Shown here: positions 6,415 to 11,769 of the stretch, in pieces | How positions within the stretch are numbered: position 1 is the stretch's first letter | How the letters are laid out: every line of letters starts with the position of its first letter | Assembly: GCA_947088415.1 (NCBI GenBank) | Contig: CAMUGK010000022.1 | Location: 1 to 11,769, forward strand | Direction: 5' to 3' | DNA: 11,769 nt | DNA from: an uncultured Bacillota bacterium | Lineage (GTDB): Bacteria; Bacillota; Clostridia; Christensenellales; UBA1242 | Program-made: the position numbers and the translations under genes | Notes under the pieces: generated by a model | Told to the model about the DNA's origin: nothing | Databases searched by the model: none | The model's input: the letters and a program-made list of their open reading frames with translations, nothing else

Positions 6415-6463
6415 GAAAAAAATATCTTTTCGTCGCTTGATGTCCAAAGCAACAAAAAGATAT
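6415..6463 (-). terminator. Long Rho-independent terminator (- strand) upstream of spo0A
   Basis: Arms 6463-6447 and 6438-6422 form a 17-pair stem around an eight-base loop. On the + strand copy there are two C-A mismatches, but in a - strand transcript both become G-U pairs, so the stem is uninterrupted only in that orientation. It is followed on the - strand by TTTTTT (6421-6416). It ends the transcript of the small gene at 6583-6771 and insulates spo0A. Confidence 0.7.
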
Positions 6464-6532
6464 ATATATTTGTAAGCTTAAAACTTTTTATGTTGTAAAT
6501 TCGTTGTCAAGAAGTTGCAAAGTTATACAATT

Positions 6533-6539
6533 TTCGACA
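6533..6539 (-). promoter_or_regulatory. Spo0A box
   Basis: TTCGACA on + (TGTCGAA on -), an exact 0A box, about 300 bases upstream of the spo0A start and just beyond the stop of the small gene. It is far from the predicted spo0A promoter (-258 or so), so a direct role there is uncertain. About one chance match is expected per window of this size and composition. Confidence 0.35.
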
Positions 6540-6582
6540 TAAAATTACACTTTTTTACAAAATTATACAAAAAGTTTTTGGA

Positions 6583-6771
6583 CTATTTTTTAAAATTGCA
6601 AAACTTATCTTTGGCTTCAATAAGAGTTAAATTTGATGTTAAAGTTGACAAAAATTGTCTCAAAAGACAAAGATCAGATGGCGAAAGTTTTTGTGACAGG
6701 CAAATTGCCATTGAAGATGCTAAAGTGATAAGTTCACTTGATGACAGATTAATTTTGTTTTGTTTTTCCAT
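6583..6771 (-). CDS. Short conserved-looking protein (62 aa)
   Basis: A 62-residue frame. After a polar N terminus it shows an amphipathic, Leu-rich pattern (LSSSELITLASSMAI, then KLSPSDLCLLRQFLSTL) that resembles, from memory, short Clostridia proteins with an 'EL.LLA..' repeat pattern (DUF6774-type); I cannot confirm this. Support for a real gene: this pattern, a gene-free neighbourhood, and a strong - strand terminator at 6415-6463 downstream. Against: no ribosome binding site before ATG 6771 and only a weak -10-like CATAAA (4 of 6). The overlapping + strand frame (6515-6790) has no ribosome binding site and looks like a shadow. Function unknown. Lying directly upstream of spo0A, it could be sporulation-linked, but that is a guess. 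Confidence 0.5.
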   Translation of the reverse strand: MEKQNKINLSSSELITLASSMAICLSQKLSPSDLCLLRQFLSTLTSNLTLIEAKDKFCNFKK

Positions 6772-6813
6772 AATATTATTTATGCAATAATTTTAATTAA
6801 AGGAGCAAATTGT

Positions 6814-6842
6814 TTGCTTTATTTTAAGTTTTTATTTATACT
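6814..6842 (+). promoter_or_regulatory. Probable sigma-A promoter for the guanylate kinase gene
   Basis: TTGCTT (6814-6819, weak), a 17-base spacer, TATACT (6837-6842, five of six). Predicted start near 6849, at the first base of AAGGAG (6849-6854), giving an 11-base leader. Confidence 0.5.
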
Positions 6843-6859
6843 AACAAAAAGGAGAACCT

Positions 6860-7420
6860 ATGTTTATCATTTTTTCAGGCGTGTCTGGCAGTGGCAAACA
6901 AACAGTTATCGGCGAACTTATGAAGATTTACTCAAATAGTGCTTTCTTAAAATCTGCAACAACAAGACCGCCAAGGAACATAACTGGCGAACATCAATAT
7001 TACCACATGTCAGAGAAAGAATTTCAAAATAAAATTAATAACAATGAATTTTTTGAAACCGAAAAAACTCATGGTTTTTATTATGGCATTCTAAAGTCGT
7101 CTATCGACACACTTTTAAACAATCCACAAACCATATATATGAAAGACGTCGATGTGCATGGGACTGAAAAACTAATGAAAGCGTTAAAAGACAAAATGCA
7201 AATAGTTTGCATATTTTTGGAAGTGCCAGATGACGAACTTTTTGACAGACTTATTAAACGTGGAGAAAGTAAAGAGCGTGCTTTAATTCGCATTTCTCGC
7301 GGAACAATGGAGCGAGAATATAAAGATAAATATGACTATGTTATAGAAAACAATAATTTAGCAAAAACAGTTGAAAAGTGTAAAAAAATTATCGATGAAT
7401 TGATGACGGAGAGAAAATAG
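6860..7420 (+). CDS. gmk: Guanylate kinase
   Basis: Phosphorylates GMP to GDP with ATP; 186 residues. The P-loop GVSGSGKQT is at 7-15 (the GKxT form usual for this family). The GMP-binding motif SATTRPPR is at 32-39 (Arg36, Arg39), followed by GEHQYY (43-48), Glu66, GFYYG (72-76) with Tyr75, and DVDVHG (96-101) with Asp98. The RGESKERALIRI stretch near residue 134 matches the Arg-bearing segment before the C-terminal helix. It is slightly shorter than typical Gmk (about 200) because the N terminus starts right at the first strand. AAGGAG at 6849-6854 supports the start. It stands alone between spo0A and spoIIE, away from the usual rpoZ/coaBC context, so it could be the housekeeping enzyme or a second copy; the sequence does not decide. 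Confidence 0.88.
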   Translation: MFIIFSGVSGSGKQTVIGELMKIYSNSAFLKSATTRPPRNITGEHQYYHMSEKEFQNKINNNEFFETEKTHGFYYGILKSSIDTLLNNPQTIYMKDVDVHGTEKLMKALKDKMQIVCIFLEVPDDELFDRLIKRGESKERALIRISRGTMEREYKDKYDYVIENNNLAKTVEKCKKIIDELMTERK

Positions 7421-7478
7421 TTATCTAATAATTTAAAAATTTTGTTAATAAGACAACAAATTACAAATTCTTTTAAAT

Positions 7479-7536
7479 TTTGACAAAATTCTATCAAGAT
7501 TGAAATTAAAAAAAGATATATACTTGCCTTAAGGAG
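7479..7536 (+). promoter_or_regulatory. Possible spoIIE promoter with a near-match Spo0A box
   Basis: TATACT at 7519-7524 is a good -10, with predicted start at 7531 on the AAGGAG (7531-7536). No -35 at the normal distance. TTTGACA at 7479-7485 is one base off the inverse Spo0A box and is centred near -48, where Spo0A could act as activator. In Bacillus, spoIIE is also a Spo0A-activated sigma-A promoter with poor -35 spacing. Weak evidence. Confidence 0.35.
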
Positions 7537-7542
7537 AGTTTT

Positions 7543-9831
7543 ATGAAAAAACTTGGCAAATGGTTATATCTTATTTTATTTGTAGGTTATTTTGCTGTTT
7601 TTTATATCATGCAAAATGCTTCAATTTATGGTCTTATCTATCCTTTTGCAATTGGAATGATGTTTGCACTTGTTTGGGCAGAACAAAAAGTTTGGCTTGT
7701 CTGTCCTGCATTTATTTTAAGTGCAATAGCATTTGAATGCTCTTTTGAAAGTGTTATTATTGCGATTGTCGCTTGTGTTATGGTTGCACTTCCATATTAC
7801 GTTCATGTTATGGTTAAAAGACGCATAAAAAAGTGGGAGCTTGGCATTTATTGTCTTCTCGCTCAAACAGCCAGTATAGCCTTTCAAGCGGTGGCAGGGG
7901 TGCATCCTGCCGTCATTGTGGTTGGGGCTTTAGTTTGCGTGCTATTTATGTATTCTTCAATCCATATTTTCGAGCCTATTTTAATTCGTGGGTTTGCTTA
8001 CAAACTCACATCGCTTGAAATAATCTGCGGTGGAATTATTTTAGTGGTGCTAAGCAATGGTTTTGCTGGAGTTGACATTTATGGTTTTAGTGTTCTTAAG
8101 GTTTTTGTAGCTTTTTTGCTTTTGACCATTACCTATACAACCAAAGCAAGCAATGCATGCATGGTGGCTGGGATTTTAGGGCTTGGCAGTATGCTTGGGA
8201 ATAATAATCCTGTCTTTATAGCACCTTTTGTTTTGTGGGCACTAGGAATTTCATGTTTTAAAACCAAACAACGCATTTTGCCATTTTTAGCAATCATTGT
8301 GGTTGACTTAATTTTAGGATTTGTTTGTGGAATTTATTATTCATATGGCATTTTAGAGATAGCCCCAGTGCTTGTAGGAAGCGGAATCTTTTTGTTTTTG
8401 CCATCAAAATTTTATAATGCAATTGCCACTTTGCTTGCCTTTAATGGAGATAGACTGGCAAGTAAAAACTTTCTTAACAGGTCAAGAGAAAGCCTTGAAA
8501 GACAAATTTCATCTTTAAGCCAAGTTTTTTGTGAAATGGATTTGGTTTTTAGAAAATTAATAAAAAAGAATTTGTCTGTCGATGAAGTTAAAGAGATGCT
8601 GTTTGACGAAATTAAAAATGATGTCTGCAAAAATTGTCCAGAAAAAGGACATTGTCATCGCACTTTTGCAAGTGACACAAAAGCCACTATGGAAGAACTT
8701 ATTTCAATTTCCATGGAAAGAGGGAAAATAACTGTTCTAGACATTCCAAGTTATTTATCGTCGAGATGTAACAAAGTTAATGGATTAATAAGTCACATCA
8801 ACACCTTGACAAGCCAGTATAAAAATTATTCTTCACTAGTATCTAACATAGACAATTCAAAACTTTTAGTTTCTGACCAACTTAATGGATTTTCACAAAT
8901 TTTAAAAAATCTTGCAAATGAAACAAAAGCAAATATGTCTTTTGACACGGCAAGAGAAAATAAGATTGTAGATGAACTTGCAATGAATAATATTCTTTGC
9001 ACTGATGCGGTGGTTTATGAAAAAGATAATCACACATATATGACTTCACTTATCGTGCGTGATGAAGATGTCGACAGACCTAAAATTCCGCAAGTGGTTG
9101 GAAGAATTTGCGGATGCAAAATGAGCGTTATCGAAAATTATCCTTCAACTAGAGCAGGACTTGTTTGTTTAAACCTTTCAACCGCACCTAAATATGATTG
9201 TGTATTCGGACTTTCAAGTTGCAATAAGGCAGGCTCAAGCATTTCAGGAGATTGCCATAGTGTAATTAGATTAGATAACAATAGATTTCTCTTTGCTTTA
9301 TGTGACGGAATGGGTAGCGGTGAAAAGGCTAGTCAAAAAAGCGAAACAACAATAAGTCTTATTGAAAATTTTTATAAAGCAGGCTTTGATAATGAAATAA
9401 TATTGTCAAGCGTAAATAGGCTTTTAAATTTAGAACGAGATGATGTGTTTTCAACAATCGATGTTTGTGTAGTTGATTTAAAAAATGGAATTGCAGACTT
9501 TGTAAAAATGGGCAGTCCACCAAGCGTTGTTCGTGGTGAAGATAATATCAATATGATAGGTGGCTCATCACTTCCAGTTGGCGTTTTGCAAGAAGCAAAG
9601 GCTTCAACTAAAAAAATTGTGTTAACCGAAAAAGATATGATAATTCTTTGCAGTGACGGAATAAGTGACAGCTTTGCAAGCGATAACGAATTTAAAGATT
9701 TTATTTTGACAATCAAAACAGCAAATCCACAAGAGTTTGCAGATAAAATACTTGAACGTGCACTCGCGGGGAATAATGGCTATGCAGTTGATGATATGAC
9801 TTGCATGGTTATTAAAATTTTTCAAACATAA
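7543..9831 (+). CDS. spoIIE: SpoIIE, stage II sporulation protein E (PP2C-type serine phosphatase)
   Basis: Integral membrane phosphatase that dephosphorylates the anti-anti-sigma factor SpoIIAA, releasing sigma-F in the forespore, and links this to the polar septum. 762 residues (Bacillus 827). Residues 1 to about 300 are strongly hydrophobic with around ten membrane segments. A middle domain follows with a cysteine cluster C362-x2-C365-x5-C371, a pattern I associate with Clostridia SpoIIE. The C-terminal PP2C domain runs from about 547 to 760: SGD, then CDGMGSG (587-593) with metal ligand Asp588, LCSDG with Asp705, and DDMT (750-753), all intact. The start has AAGGAG seven bases upstream. 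It is monocistronic or follows gmk after 122 bases, and a terminator follows immediately. No substrate genes (spoIIAA/AB/sigF) are in the window. Confidence 0.96.
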   Translation: MKKLGKWLYLILFVGYFAVFYIMQNASIYGLIYPFAIGMMFALVWAEQKVWLVCPAFILSAIAFECSFESVIIAIVACVMVALPYYVHVMVKRRIKKWELGIYCLLAQTASIAFQAVAGVHPAVIVVGALVCVLFMYSSIHIFEPILIRGFAYKLTSLEIICGGIILVVLSNGFAGVDIYGFSVLKVFVAFLLLTITYTTKASNACMVAGILGLGSMLGNNNPVFIAPFVLWALGISCFKTKQRILPFLAIIVVDLILGFVCGIYYSYGILEIAPVLVGSGIFLFLPSKFYNAIATLLAFNGDRLASKNFLNRSRESLERQISSLSQVFCEMDLVFRKLIKKNLSVDEVKEMLFDEIKNDVCKNCPEKGHCHRTFASDTKATMEELISISMERGKITVLDIPSYLSSRCNKVNGLISHINTLTSQYKNYSSLVSNIDNSKLLVSDQLNGFSQILKNLANETKANMSFDTARENKIVDELAMNNILCTDAVVYEKDNHTYMTSLIVRDEDVDRPKIPQVVGRICGCKMSVIENYPSTRAGLVCLNLSTAPKYDCVFGLSSCNKAGSSISGDCHSVIRLDNNRFLFALCDGMGSGEKASQKSETTISLIENFYKAGFDNEIILSSVNRLLNLERDDVFSTIDVCVVDLKNGIADFVKMGSPPSVVRGEDNINMIGGSSLPVGVLQEAKASTKKIVLTEKDMIILCSDGISDSFASDNEFKDFILTIKTANPQEFADKILERALAGNNGYAVDDMTCMVIKIFQT

Positions 9832-9856
9832 AAAACACGCTTAATGGCGTGTTTTT
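9831..9856. terminator. Bidirectional Rho-independent terminator
   Basis: AAAAACACGC (9831-9840), loop TTAATG, GCGTGTTTTT (9847-9856): a perfect 10-pair stem with A5 and T5 flanks inside the repeat. It lies between the convergent spoIIE and peptidase genes and ends both. Confidence 0.9.
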
Positions 9857-9858
9857 GT

Positions 9859-10971
9859 TTATTTGGCTTTCTTACCGCTTGTTAGCATTTTTTGAATTTG
9901 CTCATAAGAGTAAAAATTAGGCTTTTCTTCGCCTGTTAAAATTGTGACATGAATGTTTTCTGGCTTTGTAAAAACTTGATTGCAAAAGTCTTGAACATCT
10001 TTGGCAGTTAAAGATTCATATGCTTTTTTGTATGCTTTGTTTGTCTTTCTTGAAAAATCATCTTTACCATAAGTTAAATATTTATAGAAAAGTCGACTTG
10101 GATAAATATTTATTTGAGTTGCTTCATCTCGACTTAATTTATAATTTTCAATCTTCTTTTGTATAAGTTTTTCATCTACCGTATTTTTTCGCAAGTCAGA
10201 AAGGACTTCGCTTATTGTGTCAAAACATTTATTGACATTATCACTTGAACATTCCCAATATATTTGAATTAGATTATGGTCTGGAATGTCGTCCCAGCCA
10301 AGCGCTCCACTATAAATGAGACCATTATCTCTCATTTTGCCAACAAGTTTGCCATTAAACTCATTACATATATTTGAAAACATTCTCATTGTTTGATTTG
10401 TTTTAATGCTTTCAAGACTTTTGTCAACTTTAAAAATAATTGAACAGGTAGATTTCTTAAAAGGAAAGTTTTCAACCACCATGTTGCCTTGGCGGTCATA
10501 ATTGTGTATCATTGTGCGGTCGACATTATAATCAGGTTTGCTTTTAAGTTTGCTGATAAAATATTTTTTAGCAAGTCTTTTTGCTTTAAAGTAAGATATT
10601 CCACCTTCAATTGTGATTACAAAGTTTTGAGAAATAAATGTGTTATCTCTGAAATCTTTAAGTATTTTTGGAGTAATAGAATTTATTTCCTCTTGACTTC
10701 CTAGAACACATGTATTTTTGTTATATTCACTTGAAAGACTGCGAAGTTCGGCGAAATAGTGCATAGTATGAGGATTGTTCAATTTTTGCACAAGTTCTTG
10801 ATTTATCACGCCTTTTTCACTTTCAACGCCTTTTTTTGAAAATTTGGTGTTTAAAAGCATGTCGCTTGCAAGAGCAAAACAATCTTCAATCTTTTTATTG
10901 GCGCGACAAAAATCTATTTCAGTGTAAAAGAAATTTGTTCTGCCATTTTTCTTTGTAAAAGTGTCAAGCAT
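9859..10971 (-). CDS. M16 (insulinase-family) peptidase, C-terminal part after a frame break
   Basis: The larger part of an M16 metallopeptidase gene whose start is in another frame (11165). The frame is open further upstream than ATG 10971, back to the break near 11014-11018, and the residues there (KETEKRNEKQLRQD) continue the family sequence, so ATG 10971 is probably not a real start. It contains the segment after the zinc motif, the third zinc ligand (Glu59 counted from ATG 10971, in VINQEL), and the C-terminal half domain typical of the 400-440-residue bacterial M16 proteins. Rejoined, the protein would be 435 residues, with 75 residues between the HxxEH motif and the third ligand, inside the normal 74-76. 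If expressed alone from 10971 it would lack the catalytic motif. Likely cytoplasmic, as no signal peptide is seen. Confidence 0.85.
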   Translation of the reverse strand: MLDTFTKKNGRTNFFYTEIDFCRANKKIEDCFALASDMLLNTKFSKKGVESEKGVINQELVQKLNNPHTMHYFAELRSLSSEYNKNTCVLGSQEEINSITPKILKDFRDNTFISQNFVITIEGGISYFKAKRLAKKYFISKLKSKPDYNVDRTMIHNYDRQGNMVVENFPFKKSTCSIIFKVDKSLESIKTNQTMRMFSNICNEFNGKLVGKMRDNGLIYSGALGWDDIPDHNLIQIYWECSSDNVNKCFDTISEVLSDLRKNTVDEKLIQKKIENYKLSRDEATQINIYPSRLFYKYLTYGKDDFSRKTNKAYKKAYESLTAKDVQDFCNQVFTKPENIHVTILTGEEKPNFYSYEQIQKMLTSGKKAK

Positions 10972-11165
10972 ATCTTGACGAAGTTGCTTTTCATTCCGTT
11001 TTTCTGTTTCCTTAAAAACATGTGTTCACAAAAATGTGCAACAGGCTCTGGGAATTTATCTCTGTTTCTTCCGAATACAAAACCAGCAACTACAGAAGTG
11101 TGCTTTCTTTTCTTTTTACTATAAACTAAAGTTGCTCCGTTTTTATAATTTTTTACTTTTATCAT
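10914..11165 (-). CDS. M16 (insulinase-family) peptidase, N-terminal part with zinc motif; frame broken
   Basis: The start of the same peptidase gene. ATG 11165 has AAGGAG six bases upstream (11177-11172), so this is the true start. Residues 1-50 match the M16 opening: NGATLVYS, then VVAGFVFGRNRDKFPEPVAHFCEH, with the inverted zinc motif His44-x2-Glu47-His48. Two codons later family similarity stops; residues from 51 to 83 are out-of-frame translation. The family continues in the next frame, as read at the end at 9859-10971. The break lies at a T5 run on the coding strand (A5, 11014-11018); one extra T would restore a single 435-residue protein. It is therefore a lost base in this genome, a sequence/assembly error, or less likely a -1 frameshift. 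The preceding gene on this strand ends 19 bases upstream. Confidence 0.8.
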   Translation of the reverse strand: MIKVKNYKNGATLVYSKKKRKHTSVVAGFVFGRNRDKFPEPVAHFCEHMFLRKQKNGMKSNFVKICLTLLQRKMAEQISFTLK

Positions 11166-11184
11166 AATTATCTCCTTAATAATT

Positions 11185-11769
11185 TTACTTAACTACTTCT
11201 ATCTCTCCACTAAAAATTTTATAAGGGATATCATAATTTAATATAAATTTTTCAGATTTTAGAATATTTTTATATAAAAGTATAAGTCTTTGAATTTTTT
11301 CAGATGTTATAGTAGGCAACCCTTCATAATGTTCAAATAGTTTTATACCGAGATATTTTCTATATTGGTATATGCAATATTGATTAATATCTTTGAAGAA
11401 TTGATTATATTTTAAACTTACTATATATTTAAGCCCAATGTTATCGCTAATTTCTTTAATTATATTAGCCTTTTCGGTTAATTCTTTTGCATTCTCTAAT
11501 TCTTTAACTAAAGTTTTAAATTGCGTTTTAAAATAAGCAATCACATCGGAAACCGTTGGTAAGCCAGCCTGTTTTAAAAATCTTCTTGCGCGTAATGTGT
11601 TTGGTCTTGCTTCATTTACTAAGTTTATTAAAGTTGCTTTGTCGTTATCTTTAACATTTTTTGCAATTGTAACTAAAAAGTCTTGTTTAGCATTTAAAGT
11701 ATAATAGATCTTCTTTTTTGAATATTTACAGTCTACATAAAAATCTGGCTTATATTTTTTATTGTTAAA
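11185..11769 (-). CDS. Unrecognised protein, C-terminal part (5' end outside window)
   Basis: The frame is open from the right edge to the TAA at 11187-11185, giving 194 visible residues of a longer protein. The GTG at 11544 is internal to the open frame and without a ribosome binding site, so it is not the start. The protein is lysine-, tyrosine- and isoleucine-rich and hydrophilic with no membrane segment. It includes a stretch PDFYVDCKYSKKK near the left end and RARRFLKQAGLPTVSDVIAY in the middle; I do not recognise the family. Its third-position base use seems even more AT-biased than the neighbours, which may hint at recent acquisition, but this is by eye. It ends 19 bases before the peptidase start on the same strand, so the two probably form an operon. 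Confidence 0.75.
   Translation of the reverse strand, partial: FNNKKYKPDFYVDCKYSKKKIYYTLNAKQDFLVTIAKNVKDNDKATLINLVNEARPNTLRARRFLKQAGLPTVSDVIAYFKTQFKTLVKELENAKELTEKANIIKEISDNIGLKYIVSLKYNQFFKDINQYCIYQYRKYLGIKLFEHYEGLPTITSEKIQRLILLYKNILKSEKFILNYDIPYKIFSGEIEVVK

Larger units (their letters stand above)
6231..6582. other. Intergenic region upstream of spo0A
   Basis: About 350 bases without a convincing gene. It holds the spo0A promoter (6282-6310), a possible eight-codon leader ORF, a long terminator hairpin on the - strand (6415-6463), and one perfect Spo0A box at 6533-6539. The rest is AT-rich with no further structure that I can support. Confidence 0.6.

Noticed and set aside
6515..6790. 91-residue + strand frame antisense to the 62-residue - strand gene
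   Set aside because: No ribosome binding site, no ordered pattern in its product, and the opposite frame shows a more protein-like pattern and a matching terminator.
7436..7468. AT-only hairpin (AATTTTGTT / AACAAATT) after the guanylate kinase gene as a terminator
   Set aside because: Weak stem with a bulge and no clean T tract; could be chance in AT-rich DNA.
9372..9716. 114-residue - strand frame inside spoIIE
   Set aside because: Lies entirely antisense to the conserved PP2C phosphatase domain; no ribosome binding site or family signal.
11008..11024. Programmed -1 frameshift in the peptidase gene
   Set aside because: The slippery sequence would be G-TTT-TTA, not a classical heptamer, and I saw no clear downstream stem; a lost base or sequence error explains it more simply.
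11542..11544. GTG as the start of a 119-residue protein at the right edge
   Set aside because: The frame stays open for 75 more codons to the window edge and there is no ribosome binding site, so the gene is partial, not short.

Overview
The window looks like a chromosomal segment of a spore-forming, low-GC Firmicute, most likely an uncultured Clostridia-type gut bacterium. The DNA is very AT-rich, TGA is a normal stop, most starts have strong AAGGAG-type ribosome binding sites, and the two central genes are spo0A and spoIIE. I saw no tRNA, rRNA, CRISPR array, insertion sequence or prophage gene.

Layout. (1) 1-3340, + strand: the end of an unrecognised gene, a lipoprotein gene overlapping it by ATGA, and gltX (glutamyl-tRNA synthetase), closed by a terminator. 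(2) 3339-5060: an MGMT-type DNA alkyltransferase-fold gene (-) diverging from a radical SAM gene (+) and a small membrane-protein gene (+). The divergent intergenic region holds two perfect Spo0A boxes. Both + genes lack a ribosome binding site and have a promoter placed so that transcription should begin at the A of the ATG, so I predict leaderless mRNAs. (3) 5059-6771, - strand: a small Smr-domain gene, spo0A, and a short conserved-looking gene ending in a strong terminator. (4) 6860-9856, + strand: a guanylate kinase gene and spoIIE, then a bidirectional terminator. (5) 9859-11769, - strand: an M16 zinc peptidase gene broken by one frame change, preceded by an unrecognised gene that runs off the right edge.

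How it fits together. Spo0A is the master regulator of entry into sporulation. SpoIIE is the membrane phosphatase that activates the first forespore sigma factor and is normally a Spo0A target. Here they lie about 1.3 kb apart in opposite orientations. The main oddity is Spo0A itself: the phosphoacceptor Asp is Glu and a neighbouring metal-binding Asp is Thr, while the DNA-binding domain is well conserved. This suggests a regulator that is not switched on by the normal phosphorelay. Spo0A boxes around 3.7 kb suggest that the alkyltransferase/radical SAM pair may belong to its regulon. These regulatory statements are inferences from sequence alone.
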